64,000 nt of DNA. Origin: an uncultured Ligilactobacillus sp. (GTDB lineage Bacteria > Bacillota > Bacilli > Lactobacillales > Lactobacillaceae). Below the pieces are notes generated by a model that was given only the letters and a program-made list of their open reading frames with translations, had not been told where the DNA came from and ran no database searches. The position numbers were made by a program, and so were the translations under genes. The stretch's first letter is position 1. Every line of letters starts with the position of its first letter. Below, in pieces: positions 53,353 through 62,393 of this stretch. The stretch spans positions 1-64,000 of the forward strand of contig CALVCU010000004.1 of the NCBI GenBank assembly GCA_944326135.1, in the 5' to 3' direction.

Positions 53353-53910
53353 ATGAAATTATATGATATATTAACGTCATCATTTTCACATATCGCTCTT
53401 TCGGGACATGGAGCAAAAACATATTTGATTCCCGAAATTCCGCGAAAGACTTTAGTTAGAGCATGGCGTGCTTTTTGTCCGCGTGAAAAACAAGAAAATG
53501 TTTTAGCACTAATTGATACATCATTTTTTAAAAACGGTAAAGAGGGATTTCTTTTTACAAAAGATGCTCTATATATCAAGGAGCCAATGCGAAGAGTTCA
53601 TAAGTTTAGATATGACGAAATTTGTGCAATCATTTATTTTCAAGCATTGTCAACATATACTGGGAAAAGCAGTGTGTCTATGGAAATAGATACACGTAAA
53701 GTTGATTTTAAGGTTAATGAGCAATTAATTAAAAATATCAATTCCAATGCTTTAAATGAAATGTTACAAGAGATCGTTGCAATATATCGCCCAGATGAGC
53801 GTAAAGAAATTCAAAAAGAATTAAAAGATAGTGAAAATCAAATTGCACATCCAGAACATTTTAAACCACATAAATTTAAAAATGGTGATCCACAAATTTA
53901 TAATAAATAA
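53353..53910 (+). CDS. Unrecognised protein, possible PH-like domain
   Basis: A 185-residue soluble protein. Region 45-115 has seven strand-like segments (FLFTKDALYIKEPMRRVHKFRYDEICAIIYF), similar in rhythm to bacterial PH domains, followed by an amphipathic helix. No membrane segment or recognised motif. Good ribosome site AAGGGGTGAG before ATG 53353. Possibly alone in its unit; ends with a strong hairpin. Function unknown. Confidence 0.65.
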   Translation: MKLYDILTSSFSHIALSGHGAKTYLIPEIPRKTLVRAWRAFCPREKQENVLALIDTSFFKNGKEGFLFTKDALYIKEPMRRVHKFRYDEICAIIYFQALSTYTGKSSVSMEIDTRKVDFKVNEQLIKNINSNALNEMLQEIVAIYRPDERKEIQKELKDSENQIAHPEHFKPHKFKNGDPQIYNK

Positions 53911-53911
53911 T

Positions 53912-53951
53912 AAAGTCGGATATTGCATTTTTATGCAATATCCGACTTTTT
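53912..53951. terminator. Bidirectional hairpin terminator
   Basis: AAAGTCGGATATTGCAT/ATGCAATATCCGACTTT around a TTTT loop, with a T-run; it also serves the opposing RqcH gene. Confidence 0.85.
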
Positions 53952-53952
53952 A

Positions 53953-55659
53953 TTATTTATTTAATTTGTCTACTATTTCTTTTTTAGGAGTAACATATAA
54001 TGTTTTTTGTCCTTCATAAATCACATAACCAGGCTTAGTTCCATTTGGTTTCCTTATCTTTCGGACTTGAACATAATCGACCGGAACATTTGATGAATTT
54101 CTTGCTTTTGAATAGAAAGCTGCTAAATTAGCTGCTTCTAATAATGTTTCTTCGCTAGGATTATCAGTATGAATTATTACATGAGATCCAGGTACATTTT
54201 TTGCGTGCAACCAATAATCATTTCTATTTGCAGTGTGTAAGGTTAACTTTTCATTTTGTAAGTTATTTTTTCCAACAGAAATCTTTGTTCCATCAGTTGC
54301 CCAAAATGTTTCTGGTGAATTAATTTTAGGTCTTCGTTTATTCTTTTTAATGTGATTATTTTTGTTGATATAGCCTCCATTCATTAATTCAAGTTGTATA
54401 TCTGCTAAATCTTCTACCTGAGCTAATTCAATTTGAGACTGAATTTCTTCAAAGTATGATATTTCATTTTTAGTGATTTGAATTTGTTTATTCAAATATG
54501 AAATTGAATTTTTAAGTTTTTGATATTTTTTAAAATACTTTTGAGCATTTTGTGAAGGACCTAATTGATTAGAAAGTGATATTTTAATTGGAATATCATT
54601 ATTATAATAATTAGGTAAAGTAATCTCTTTCATTCCACGTTTAACTTGATATAAATATGTTATCAATAATTCACCCTTTATTTTATATTCATCAGCATAT
54701 TTAGTATTATCTAATTCTTGAGTTAATTTTTTTAATTTGTTGCGATTCTTTTTTAATTCACGATTAACGATATGAATTAATTTAGCACCTTGTTGATGTA
54801 CACGATCGATAGTTGCTTTTTCATAATAATAATGATCTAATAACATACTTAAAGTAGGATATATACTACTTACATCTTTAATATCGTTACCTAAATTAGA
54901 AAATGAAAAATCATTTTTTCCTTCAGTTTTAAAACTTGGAATAGGATTATCTGCATTTTCTAATAATTTATTAAAATGTTCAATTGGAGAAAAAGTATCA
55001 TCTATATGTAAAGTATCAGCCAGTTGCAAGACAGTTGTTTTACTAAATCCTTGAAATTTAGATTGAATAGCCTTACTTAAAACTTCTCGGTTAGGGTAAT
55101 TTTTCACTAACTCATTAATAATTTCTATTTCTCCATTAAATGGATTAATTTTATCTTGTTTAGGTGGTTTGTGATATGTTGCACCAGGTAAAAGTGTACG
55201 ATATCGATTTTGATCTAAACCAACATGCTTTATTGTATCAATAATTTTTTTACTTTGTTGATTGATTAAAATAACGTTACTGTATCGATTCATAATTTCT
55301 ATTGAAAGCAATAACGGTAGTTTATCACCAATTTCATTACGTGTTTCAAAACTTAAATATACAACACGATCATTTTCAAGTTGTTTAATATCAACTAATT
55401 TTGCATTATCTAAATATTTGCGTAATGTCATTGTAAAATTTGTTGGAGTAGGAGGATTTTTATATGGTTGCTCTGTTATTTGAATTCGTGCATAATTTGG
55501 ATGTGCAGAAAGTAATAACGGATAATTCTTACGGTTCATACGAATAGTTAAAATAACTTCATTTTGATATGGTTGTGAAATCTTAGTAATGCGACCACCC
55601 AATAAAGTATTTTTAAGTTCTTGAATCATTGCATGTGTGAACATTCCATCAAATGCCAT
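53953..55659 (-). CDS. RqcH/NFACT-family protein (FpbA-type)
   Basis: A 568-residue Rqc2 homologue that binds stalled 50S-peptidyl-tRNA complexes and recruits tRNA-Ala for degradation tails; some relatives bind fibronectin. Start MAFDGMFTHAMIQELK at 55659 behind AAGGAAG. NFACT-N follows with GGRITKISQPYQNEVILTIR, then helix-hairpin region, coiled coil (about 280-430) and the C-terminal NFACT-R with FWATDGTKISVGKNNLQNE, VPGSHVII and VQVRKIRKPNGTKPGYVIY. The assigned gene would act in ribosome rescue. Confidence 0.93.
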   Translation of the reverse strand: MAFDGMFTHAMIQELKNTLLGGRITKISQPYQNEVILTIRMNRKNYPLLLSAHPNYARIQITEQPYKNPPTPTNFTMTLRKYLDNAKLVDIKQLENDRVVYLSFETRNEIGDKLPLLLSIEIMNRYSNVILINQQSKKIIDTIKHVGLDQNRYRTLLPGATYHKPPKQDKINPFNGEIEIINELVKNYPNREVLSKAIQSKFQGFSKTTVLQLADTLHIDDTFSPIEHFNKLLENADNPIPSFKTEGKNDFSFSNLGNDIKDVSSIYPTLSMLLDHYYYEKATIDRVHQQGAKLIHIVNRELKKNRNKLKKLTQELDNTKYADEYKIKGELLITYLYQVKRGMKEITLPNYYNNDIPIKISLSNQLGPSQNAQKYFKKYQKLKNSISYLNKQIQITKNEISYFEEIQSQIELAQVEDLADIQLELMNGGYINKNNHIKKNKRRPKINSPETFWATDGTKISVGKNNLQNEKLTLHTANRNDYWLHAKNVPGSHVIIHTDNPSEETLLEAANLAAFYSKARNSSNVPVDYVQVRKIRKPNGTKPGYVIYEGQKTLYVTPKKEIVDKLNK

Positions 55660-55763
55660 TTTATTCTTCCTTTCCTCAGTCAATTATTCATACATATATT
55701 TTAATATCTGATTAAAAAAATGCAAAGAAATTAATAGAAAACATAATAGAATAATTGTTGATG

Positions 55764-55775
55764 TTTTGATATAAT
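55764..55775 (+). promoter_or_regulatory. Extended -10 promoter of the MarR gene
   Basis: TGA-TATAAT (TATAAT at 55770-55775) 38 bases upstream of the start; no clear -35. Confidence 0.4.
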
Positions 55776-55812
55776 TGTAATATGCAAATAATAAAAGGGA
55801 GGGAGATTTTAT

Positions 55813-56247
55813 TTGAAAGAACCTTTAGATAATTTACTTGATTTACAACGTGAATATCAACGCTTTATCAAAAAACTTGCCAAAAAAAATAAATTAACGT
55901 TTGCTGAGTGGCAGCTTTTGCAACAAATTTCAAATGGCAATAATTCACAAGAAAGTTTAGCCCAAAAAATGCAACTTGATATTTCTACGTTGAGTCGGCA
56001 ATTAAGTCGATTAACACAAAAAAAATTTGTTTCAGTTACAAAGAATCAGCAAGTTAAAGTCAAAGCACGTAAAAGCTATTGTTATAAATTAAGTCAGTTA
56101 GGTAAAACGGTCCTTTCTCAAATGAATGCAGATTTTGATGAATTTGGACAAAAAGTTTTTGCTCAATGGAGTTTAGAAGAAAAAAATTTCTTAAAAATTC
56201 TAATTAATCGACTGATGCAGAGTATGAAGAGAGTCAAATTAAATTAA
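55813..56247 (+). CDS. MarR-family transcriptional regulator
   Basis: A 144-residue winged-helix dimer-type repressor, TTG start behind AGGGAGGGAG. HTH with LTFAEWQLLQQIS, SQESLAQKMQLDISTLSRQLSRLTQKKFVSVTKN, then the C-terminal dimerisation helices. Target is not shown; the neighbouring DegV gene 19 bases downstream is the nearest candidate for co-expression. Confidence 0.88.
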   Translation: MKEPLDNLLDLQREYQRFIKKLAKKNKLTFAEWQLLQQISNGNNSQESLAQKMQLDISTLSRQLSRLTQKKFVSVTKNQQVKVKARKSYCYKLSQLGKTVLSQMNADFDEFGQKVFAQWSLEEKNFLKILINRLMQSMKRVKLN

Positions 56248-56266
56248 TTAAAGTAGGTGTGATTTT

Positions 56267-57133
56267 ATGAAAACTGCTGTTGTTACCGACAGTACAGCAA
56301 AATTGGATCAAAAGATCATTGAAAAATATGGAATTAAGGTAGTATCAATTCCATTTATTATAGATGGACATGAGTATCATGATGGTATTGATATTACTCC
56401 GTCAGAATTTTATCAAAAATTAAAAGAAGCAAAAGAATTTCCAACAACTTCTCAACCTCCTGTAGGTGAAATGTTAAATTTGTATAATCAACTTGCAGAT
56501 GAAGGCTATGATGCAGTAATTAGTATTCATCTTGCTGGTACAATTTCTGGGTTAATGCAAACTTTAGATAATTTAAAAAACGAATTGGATAATATTAAGT
56601 TATATCCAGTAGATTCCTTTATTACAGAAGTCCCAATGAGTTGGATGGTAATTAAAGCAGCAAGAATGGCACAAGAAGGCAAAGATCCAGAAGAAATTAT
56701 TGCTGCAATTGAAGAATTAAAACACCAATTTGATGCAGTTTTTGTAGTAGATGATTTAAAGAATCTTGCCCATGGTGGTCGGTTATCAAATGCTTCTGCT
56801 TTTATTGGAACTGTTTTGAAAATAAAGCCATTATTACATTTTGATAAAAAAACAGATAAAATCACTGCATTTGAAAAAGTACGTTCAATTAAAAAAGCAA
56901 TGAAACGTGCTGAAGAAATAATTATGGATGAAGCATTAAATGCTGATTATCCAGTAAGATTATTAGTAATTCATGCAAATTCACCAAAACGTGGTGAAGA
57001 ATGGGCAAATTCTATTAAGGAAAAATATCCTGAATTACCAATCTCTGTATCTGAATTTGATCCAGTTATTGCAGTTCATTTAGGCGAAGGTGCATTAGCA
57101 CTAGGATTTATTAGAGATATTGATAAGGATTAA
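56267..57133 (+). CDS. DegV family fatty-acid-binding protein
   Basis: A 288-residue cytosolic protein that binds a fatty acid, in the fatty-acid-kinase (FakB) family. N-terminal VVTDSTAKLD, the TTSQPPVGEM loop and DDLKNLAHGGRLS are diagnostic. It could deliver bound fatty acid to a kinase that is not encoded here. Confidence 0.92.
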   Translation: MKTAVVTDSTAKLDQKIIEKYGIKVVSIPFIIDGHEYHDGIDITPSEFYQKLKEAKEFPTTSQPPVGEMLNLYNQLADEGYDAVISIHLAGTISGLMQTLDNLKNELDNIKLYPVDSFITEVPMSWMVIKAARMAQEGKDPEEIIAAIEELKHQFDAVFVVDDLKNLAHGGRLSNASAFIGTVLKIKPLLHFDKKTDKITAFEKVRSIKKAMKRAEEIIMDEALNADYPVRLLVIHANSPKRGEEWANSIKEKYPELPISVSEFDPVIAVHLGEGALALGFIRDIDKD

Positions 57134-57223
57134 AAAATTAGTTAATGCAAAATAATCACTTTCTTATAACTTTTATGAGAAAATAATACTAGTATAGAAG
57201 TTGGCGAAAGTGGGTGAAATGAT

Positions 57224-58057
57224 ATGCAAGTTATGTTAGGTCTAAAGGGAAGTGCTGATAAAAGCCAATATATGGATCGTTTACAGTATCATCCGGATGT
57301 ATTTGAATTTTTTACACAAGAGAGTGATTTTACAAAAGATGGTTTAAAAAATTTACGTAGTGCGATTGGGTTTATTCAAGATAATGCTACTAAAAAAATT
57401 ATTTTACATCATCCAATGCGCTTTCATCACGATATATTTACTGAATTAATTGCTCCAGAAAAAAATTGTCCAGAATTATATTCATTTATAGAGCAAAGTA
57501 CAATTGATTTACTACAAATTGCATTTGACTTGAATGTTCAGGTATTAGTTCATGGTGCATATTTACGTCAAACACCAAAATATATTGCGATGTATCCATC
57601 TTTTGAAGATGCTAGAGAAGCAGCATTTACAAGAATGGATCATTTTAGTGAACTAGGTAAAAATCATATTATGTTTGAAAATACAATTTCTCCTATTTTT
57701 AGTTTTGGTAATCCTAAAGATGAAAATGAGATTTTGTCACATAATTATCGTTTAGCTTTTGATACATCTCATTGTTTTATTGCTGAACATGGTAGCAATG
57801 AGATGTTGATAGCATCAATGAAACATTTAATGGATGCAACTGTTCATTATCATTTAGTTGATTCAATGGGAATTAAGCACGATAGTCTAATTCTTGGGGA
57901 AGGTAAAATAGATTGGAAACGGGTACTTCCGTTGTTAGATCAAAATTCGAAAGCAACTTGTATTTATGAAATTAATTTAGCAGATCCAACAAACGCAAAT
58001 GAACAAATAAAAAGTCATAATTATTTGGTTAATCTTGCAAATGAAATTAGTAATTAA
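57224..58057 (+). CDS. TIM-barrel protein, sugar-phosphate isomerase/AP-endonuclease-2 family
   Basis: A 277-residue TIM-barrel protein with candidate metal ligands in IILHHPMRFHHD, VLVHGAY, MFENTISPI (Glu), FDTSHCF, HYHLVDS and IYEINLAD. This order matches xylose-isomerase-like enzymes. Reaction unknown. Confidence 0.8.
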   Translation: MQVMLGLKGSADKSQYMDRLQYHPDVFEFFTQESDFTKDGLKNLRSAIGFIQDNATKKIILHHPMRFHHDIFTELIAPEKNCPELYSFIEQSTIDLLQIAFDLNVQVLVHGAYLRQTPKYIAMYPSFEDAREAAFTRMDHFSELGKNHIMFENTISPIFSFGNPKDENEILSHNYRLAFDTSHCFIAEHGSNEMLIASMKHLMDATVHYHLVDSMGIKHDSLILGEGKIDWKRVLPLLDQNSKATCIYEINLADPTNANEQIKSHNYLVNLANEISN

Positions 58058-58110
58058 AATCTGATATTTTGTCAAGCTAGAAATTTTATTAGCATAAAAG
58101 AGGTAAAATT

Positions 58111-58509
58111 GTGGCGAAAGTTTTAAATTATTTAATCGGCATTATTGGAATATTATACATATGCGGTCAAATGACTTATTACGGGTTAGTTCAGGTTTTA
58201 AAAGTAAAAGGGTATGCAAAAGCAGAAATGGTTGCAGATAGTCATAAATTCATTTTTGATTGGGTCATTTTGATGGCTCTATTATTAGTGATATTAGGAT
58301 GTATTGCGCTTATTGCTAATTTAGTTGAATTTCGCATACCAAGATTTAAATTACGGGTGTTTTTTAGTACTGTAAGTATATTTATGCCTTTTATGCATAT
58401 TAAAAATCATATCACTATTATTATTGAGATGGTTTTTTTAATATTGTTTGGAACATATATATATTACATAAATAAATCAGAAAAATCAGAACTTAAAAAT
58501 AAGATTTGA
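58111..58509 (+). CDS. Small membrane protein of unknown function
   Basis: A 132-residue protein with four predicted helices (about 5-25, 49-70, 85-95 region and 103-122). GTG start behind AGAGGT. Its end is 15 bases before lepB, so it may be co-expressed. I do not recognise a family. Confidence 0.7.
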   Translation: MAKVLNYLIGIIGILYICGQMTYYGLVQVLKVKGYAKAEMVADSHKFIFDWVILMALLLVILGCIALIANLVEFRIPRFKLRVFFSTVSIFMPFMHIKNHITIIIEMVFLILFGTYIYYINKSEKSELKNKI

Positions 58510-58524
58510 TAGGGGTTAATTAAC

Positions 58525-59112
58525 GTGTCATCATTTTTTAAAAATATTATTGTGCCAATAGCAACAGGATTGGCAATTGCAGCTTTTCTTCTCGCCTTTG
58601 TATTTCAATTTGTAAAAGTAGATGGGACTTCAATGTATCCTAACTTACAAAATAATGAACGCGTACTAGTTTGGAAATTAGGTAAGGTAAGAGAAGATTC
58701 TGTTATAGTTTTTAATGCATACGGTGTTGATGATAATAATCCAAACGTTCAAAAAAACACTAAATATGTAAAACGTGTGATTGGAATGCCTGGAGATACT
58801 ATTGAATATAAAAATAATGGGGATTTATATGTTAATGGTAAATATCAACCCCAAAATTATATTTCAAAAGAACAAAGAACAAGTGGGACATTAACACTTC
58901 TATTGCCTCCTGCAAAAGGAATTACATTAGGAACTGGAAAATCTTTTAAAGTTCCTAAAGATTCATATTTTGTATTAGGTGATAATAGAAGTAATTCAAA
59001 CGATAGCCGTTATTATGGCTTTGTGCCAAAAGATAAAGTGATTGGAGTTGCCAAAGCTCCTTTCTGGAGTAAAAATTACAAATTGATTAATAGTTATGAA
59101 CCCGCAAACTAG
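58525..59112 (+). CDS. lepB: Signal peptidase I
   Basis: Removes signal peptides of secreted proteins outside the membrane. It has 195 residues: one N-terminal helix (12-30), catalytic Ser in GTSMYPNL, catalytic Lys in KYVKRVIGMPGD and the box E GDNRSNSNDSRYYG. GTG start behind AGGGGTTAATTAAC. The type with one transmembrane helix is usual in Firmicutes. Confidence 0.95.
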   Translation: MSSFFKNIIVPIATGLAIAAFLLAFVFQFVKVDGTSMYPNLQNNERVLVWKLGKVREDSVIVFNAYGVDDNNPNVQKNTKYVKRVIGMPGDTIEYKNNGDLYVNGKYQPQNYISKEQRTSGTLTLLLPPAKGITLGTGKSFKVPKDSYFVLGDNRSNSNDSRYYGFVPKDKVIGVAKAPFWSKNYKLINSYEPAN

Positions 59113-59145
59113 TTATTTCAAGCCAGCCGATAGCTTTTAAAATGT

Positions 59146-59181
59146 AAAAAGTCGTAATCATATATTGATTACGACTTTTTG
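59146..59181. terminator. Bidirectional hairpin terminator
   Basis: AAAAAGTCGTAATCA and its complement around TATAT, with T-run; ends lepB and the opposing xerS gene. Confidence 0.85.
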
Positions 59182-59189
59182 TTATGCGA

Positions 59190-60242
59190 TTATTTAAGCT
59201 TACGGAGAGCATCTTTTTGCGCTTCCTGATTTACGTGTGTATATAAATCAGTAGCAGATGTTCCTTTTTGACCTAGCTGTTGCGAAACTAATACTTGATC
59301 TTTTGTGATTTCATATAATTCTGAAGCCAACGTATGTCTTAATTTGTGAGGAGTAAGAGGGTGGCCAAATGCTTTTGAATATTTTTTAATTAATTTTTCA
59401 ATTGAATTATATGTAATTCTTCGGATTGATCCATGATATTCAGTTACAAAAAATGCTTTTTGTTCTTTGGGTGGATTATATCTTTCTTTTCGTATTTCAC
59501 TGTATTTAATAATATATGGCATTGTCCAAGGCGCAATTGGTACAGAATCTCGCTCTCCACCTTTACGAGTAACATCTAAAATGGCATCATCTAGATGAAC
59601 ATCTGATACATTTATATTAGCAGTTTCAGAAACACGTATTCCTGTGCCTAAAATGATTGCTGCTATGCATATATCTCGTTCTTTATTTCGTTTAAAAGCA
59701 GATAGTGCACGTGGATCGCAATTTTTTTCATATTCATGTTCTATAAATCCAATAAAGTCATATTTACGATCACCAGTATACATATGAGCCTCTAAATTAT
59801 GAGCACGATAGTTTAATGTTTCAGTTGTGTTTAAAGAGTCAATCTTCAGCATTACATTGTTGGTAAAATAAGGTTTCCCGTCAATTGTATCTGCTGTAAC
59901 AGTTAAAAATTTAAATAACGATCTTAAAGCATTGATTGATCGGTTAATAGATGTTGGCGAATTTACACGATTTTGCTTATTTTTTGTATGTTTTAAATAA
60001 TCTATATATAGAATTATGTCTCTTCTACGTAATTCAGCAAGTACTTCAATTGGAATTTCAGAATTCTTTTCAACTTTAGCAATTCCAGAATCTCTTAGCC
60101 AACTAAAAAATCTTCGAAATTCAGTTAGATATTGATAAATCGTTGTAATTGAATGATTGGTTTGCAAGTAAAAATCTTGAATGTATGATGGCAGATTTTT
60201 TAATTCATTTTGAATTAGTGGTAAATAACGATCACTGTCCAT
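59190..60242 (-). CDS. xerS: Tyrosine recombinase XerS
   Basis: A 350-residue site-specific recombinase that resolves chromosome dimers at dif. The N-terminal SAM-like DNA-binding part includes TTIYQYLTEFRRFFSWLRDSGIA, closely similar to streptococcal and lactococcal XerS starts. The catalytic domain has Arg in GTGIRVSE, Lys in RKGGERD, the HKLRH box, LGQKG and the nucleophile Tyr in DLYTHV. Start ATG at 60242 follows AAGGAATT. A dif-like palindrome lies about 60 bp upstream of the start. Confidence 0.92.
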   Translation of the reverse strand: MDSDRYLPLIQNELKNLPSYIQDFYLQTNHSITTIYQYLTEFRRFFSWLRDSGIAKVEKNSEIPIEVLAELRRRDIILYIDYLKHTKNKQNRVNSPTSINRSINALRSLFKFLTVTADTIDGKPYFTNNVMLKIDSLNTTETLNYRAHNLEAHMYTGDRKYDFIGFIEHEYEKNCDPRALSAFKRNKERDICIAAIILGTGIRVSETANINVSDVHLDDAILDVTRKGGERDSVPIAPWTMPYIIKYSEIRKERYNPPKEQKAFFVTEYHGSIRRITYNSIEKLIKKYSKAFGHPLTPHKLRHTLASELYEITKDQVLVSQQLGQKGTSATDLYTHVNQEAQKDALRKLK

Positions 60243-60303
60243 AAAAATTCCTTTCTAGATATATAAATATATAAGAGGAGTGTTAAAATTATAAAATTTA
60301 ACC

Positions 60304-60331
60304 TGTTATTAAAATTATAGTTTTAATGACC
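60304..60331. other. Candidate dif site next to xerS
   Basis: Arms TGTTATTAAAA (60304-60314) and TTTTAATGACC (60321-60331) are inverted repeats matching at 9 of 11 positions around a six-base centre TTATAG. On the minus strand the centre reads CTATAA within AAAACTATAATTTT, which is, from memory, the core of the dif sites that single XerS recombinases use. Eleven-base arms with a six-base spacer is dif architecture. Confidence 0.7.
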
Positions 60332-60342
60332 GACGTATAACG

Positions 60343-60507
60343 ATAAAAAATATCATTACTATTTATTATATAATTTATTACATAATCATTTTTCTAATTT
60401 ATTCATTATACATGCTTTATTATATTTTATCATGCAATAAAATTTTAATTAATAAAAAAGCAACTTTACATATTAATAAAGTTGCATAAATTATATAATA
60501 AAATTAA
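60343..60507. other. AT-rich gene-free stretch upstream of xerS
   Basis: Between the dif-like site and the PepSY gene I see only AT-rich sequence. A hairpin AAGCAACTTTA/TAAAGTTGC at about 60460-60485 acts as terminator for the leftward PepSY gene. No open frame of note. Confidence 0.5.
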
Positions 60508-61152
60508 TTAATCATCAGTTTTTACAGAAATTTTATCACCAGTTGTTGCATTTAATTTAACAACAATTTTTTTATCGTCTTTATCTTTTTTAGATGAAGA
60601 TTTCTTATTTGAATTTGTTGAAGATTTAGTTGATTTTTGAGCATTTTCAAATTCTACTTTATATACTGGTGTTTCTTTGCCTTTAACTTTATCCATTTCT
60701 AGTTTCCATTCAGTAGCGTTTGATGTCACATCAGCATATTTCTTTGCTAAATTAATTGCATCTGTTGGATTTTTCTTAACATCATCAGTTTTTATTGCTA
60801 CAGCATCTTTTTTGTCATCTGCATCCATTTTTTCTGTTTTGTTTTTAATTACTTCAGATGTTTTTTCAGCATTAACCTTCATTTTTGCTTCTTTAGATTT
60901 CTTAGAATTGAAACCTTCTAATTTATATACAGGTTGTTTTGTATTTTCCTTATTATTTTCAACTGTAATTTCTTCTAAAGAGTAATTTTTATTCTTATTA
61001 GTAAAAATCTTTTGCAATTCATTTACATCTTGTGTGTATTTATCGGCATTAATTGTTTCATCAGCATTAACTGTTGCTGATCCTAAAAATAATAAGCCTG
61101 TAGATAATGACAATGTTGCACCTAATAATGCTAATTTATGATTTTTTTTCAT
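60508..61152 (-). CDS. Secreted protein with PepSY-like repeats
   Basis: A 214-residue protein. Signal peptide 1-30 ends NADE. Two PepSY-like segments follow: about 35-85 (NELQKIFTNKNKNYSLEEITVENN...PVYKLEG) and about 130-212 (AINLAKKYADVTSNATEWKLEMDKVKGKETPVYKVEF...KIVVKLNATTGDKISVKTDD). A Ser/Asn/Lys-rich stretch interrupts the second one. No lipobox or sortase motif is seen. PepSY proteins often modulate wall enzymes or associate with sensor operons; the response regulator directly upstream on the same strand is the obvious partner. Exact family is by resemblance. Confidence 0.75.
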   Translation of the reverse strand: MKKNHKLALLGATLSLSTGLLFLGSATVNADETINADKYTQDVNELQKIFTNKNKNYSLEEITVENNKENTKQPVYKLEGFNSKKSKEAKMKVNAEKTSEVIKNKTEKMDADDKKDAVAIKTDDVKKNPTDAINLAKKYADVTSNATEWKLEMDKVKGKETPVYKVEFENAQKSTKSSTNSNKKSSSKKDKDDKKIVVKLNATTGDKISVKTDD

Positions 61153-61312
61153 ATTATTTACCTCCGAATCTCTATGCCTTTATCGTAAGTGATTCATACA
61201 GCAAATACAACGAAAAACTATTGAAATAAATTGAAATTTTTTTGAATATTTGAATAAAATATGAATTTAAAAATATTAATAGAATTATACCATATGCAAT
61301 GATTAGTCCTAA

Positions 61313-62002
61313 CTAATCTTCATAAATTGAATATCCAACTCCGCGAATAGTCTTAATATAGTGTTCAGTTTTATTGTCTTCAAGTTTTTGTCTAATTAAT
61401 CGTATATATACGTCTACTATATTTGGTTGTCCTTCAAAATTTTCTCCCCAGACAGTGTCTAATAGTTGATTACGTGTAAGTGCTTTTCCCTTTGCTTTAA
61501 TAAGTGTGATTAATAATTTAAATTCGCGATTAGTTAAATTAGTATTGATTCCATTTTTTAAAATTTCATGTGTTTTAAGATTGATCATTAAATTTTTAAA
61601 TTTAATGATTCCATTGTCTGTATTTAAAGATTGATTCTGATGACGAATGGAAACTTTAATACGTGCAAGTAATTCTTCAAAATTAAAAGGCTTAACAATG
61701 TAGTCGTCAGCACCATCATTTAATCCAATTAAAGTATCATCTATATTGGATTGACTTGTTAAAAAAATTACAGGAATGTCACTTTTTTTACGAATATATC
61801 GTAATACATTCATCCCATCTGATTCCGGTAATGACCATTCTAAAAGTATTAGTTGAATATTTAGCTTATTTTTTAAATATAATTTAATTGCTTGTTCCCC
61901 ATTTTCAGCTTTTAGTACATTGAAATTTTCAGTTATTAGTTTATCAGATATTGCTTTTCTTAAATTCTGATCATTTTCTGCAACCAAAATTGAACGTTTC
62001 AT
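61313..62002 (-). CDS. Orphan OmpR-family response regulator with non-canonical receiver
   Basis: A 229-residue DNA-binding regulator. The C-terminal winged helix is intact (LTNREFKLLITLIKAKGKALTRNQLLDTVWG to YIKTIRGVGYSIYE). The receiver keeps Thr82 and Lys104 (LTSQS, VKPFNF), but the phospho-acceptor Asp is Glu55 (LLEWSLPESDG) and the acidic pair in the first loop is Glu9-Asn10 (VAEND) rather than Asp-Asp. No histidine kinase gene flanks it. A D-to-E change can mimic phosphorylation, so the protein may act constitutively or through another signal. The likely target is the adjacent PepSY gene. Confidence 0.9.
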   Translation of the reverse strand: MKRSILVAENDQNLRKAISDKLITENFNVLKAENGEQAIKLYLKNKLNIQLILLEWSLPESDGMNVLRYIRKKSDIPVIFLTSQSNIDDTLIGLNDGADDYIVKPFNFEELLARIKVSIRHQNQSLNTDNGIIKFKNLMINLKTHEILKNGINTNLTNREFKLLITLIKAKGKALTRNQLLDTVWGENFEGQPNIVDVYIRLIRQKLEDNKTEHYIKTIRGVGYSIYED

Positions 62003-62115
62003 AATTAAATATCTCCATTTTTCAGATTATGTAATAAGTATAATAAAAAATGCTAATAAATTGAATGGATGAAAAAATTTAATTTAATTGATTATATTAA
62101 ATATTTGGATTAAAG

Positions 62116-62137
62116 TATTATTTTATTTAAAATAATA
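62116..62137. promoter_or_regulatory. Inverted repeat between the regulator gene and the next small gene
   Basis: TATTATTTT (62116-62124), spacer ATTT, AAAATAATA (62129-62137). It lies between two divergent genes and could be an operator of the regulator or simply AT-rich chance. Confidence 0.3.
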
Positions 62138-62165
62138 GATAGGATAAATAAAGGAGGATTTATTT

Positions 62166-62393
62166 ATGAATTTAGACAGTGTATTTGTATTAAAAGGTAG
62201 TCAAGGATATGTTAGTGATATTACTGGAGATAAAGGGAAAGAAAAATTAACTTTTAGTAAATTTTGGATGGATGCAAAACCATTTATGGAATTTAATAGT
62301 GATAAAGATAATAGTTGGTATCCTTTAAAACTTGCTAAAGAATTTAATTTGAAAATTGTAAAAATTACAGCAACAGAAGATGACTTTGAATAA
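62166..62393 (+). CDS. Small soluble protein of unknown function
   Basis: A 75-residue acidic protein behind a very strong AAAGGAGG ribosome site (62151-62158), so it is probably expressed well. Composition is mixed, with FWMDAKPFMEFNSD and WYPLKLAKEFNLKIVKI, no membrane segment. I do not recognise the family. Divergent from the response-regulator gene. Confidence 0.65.
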   Translation: MNLDSVFVLKGSQGYVSDITGDKGKEKLTFSKFWMDAKPFMEFNSDKDNSWYPLKLAKEFNLKIVKITATEDDFE

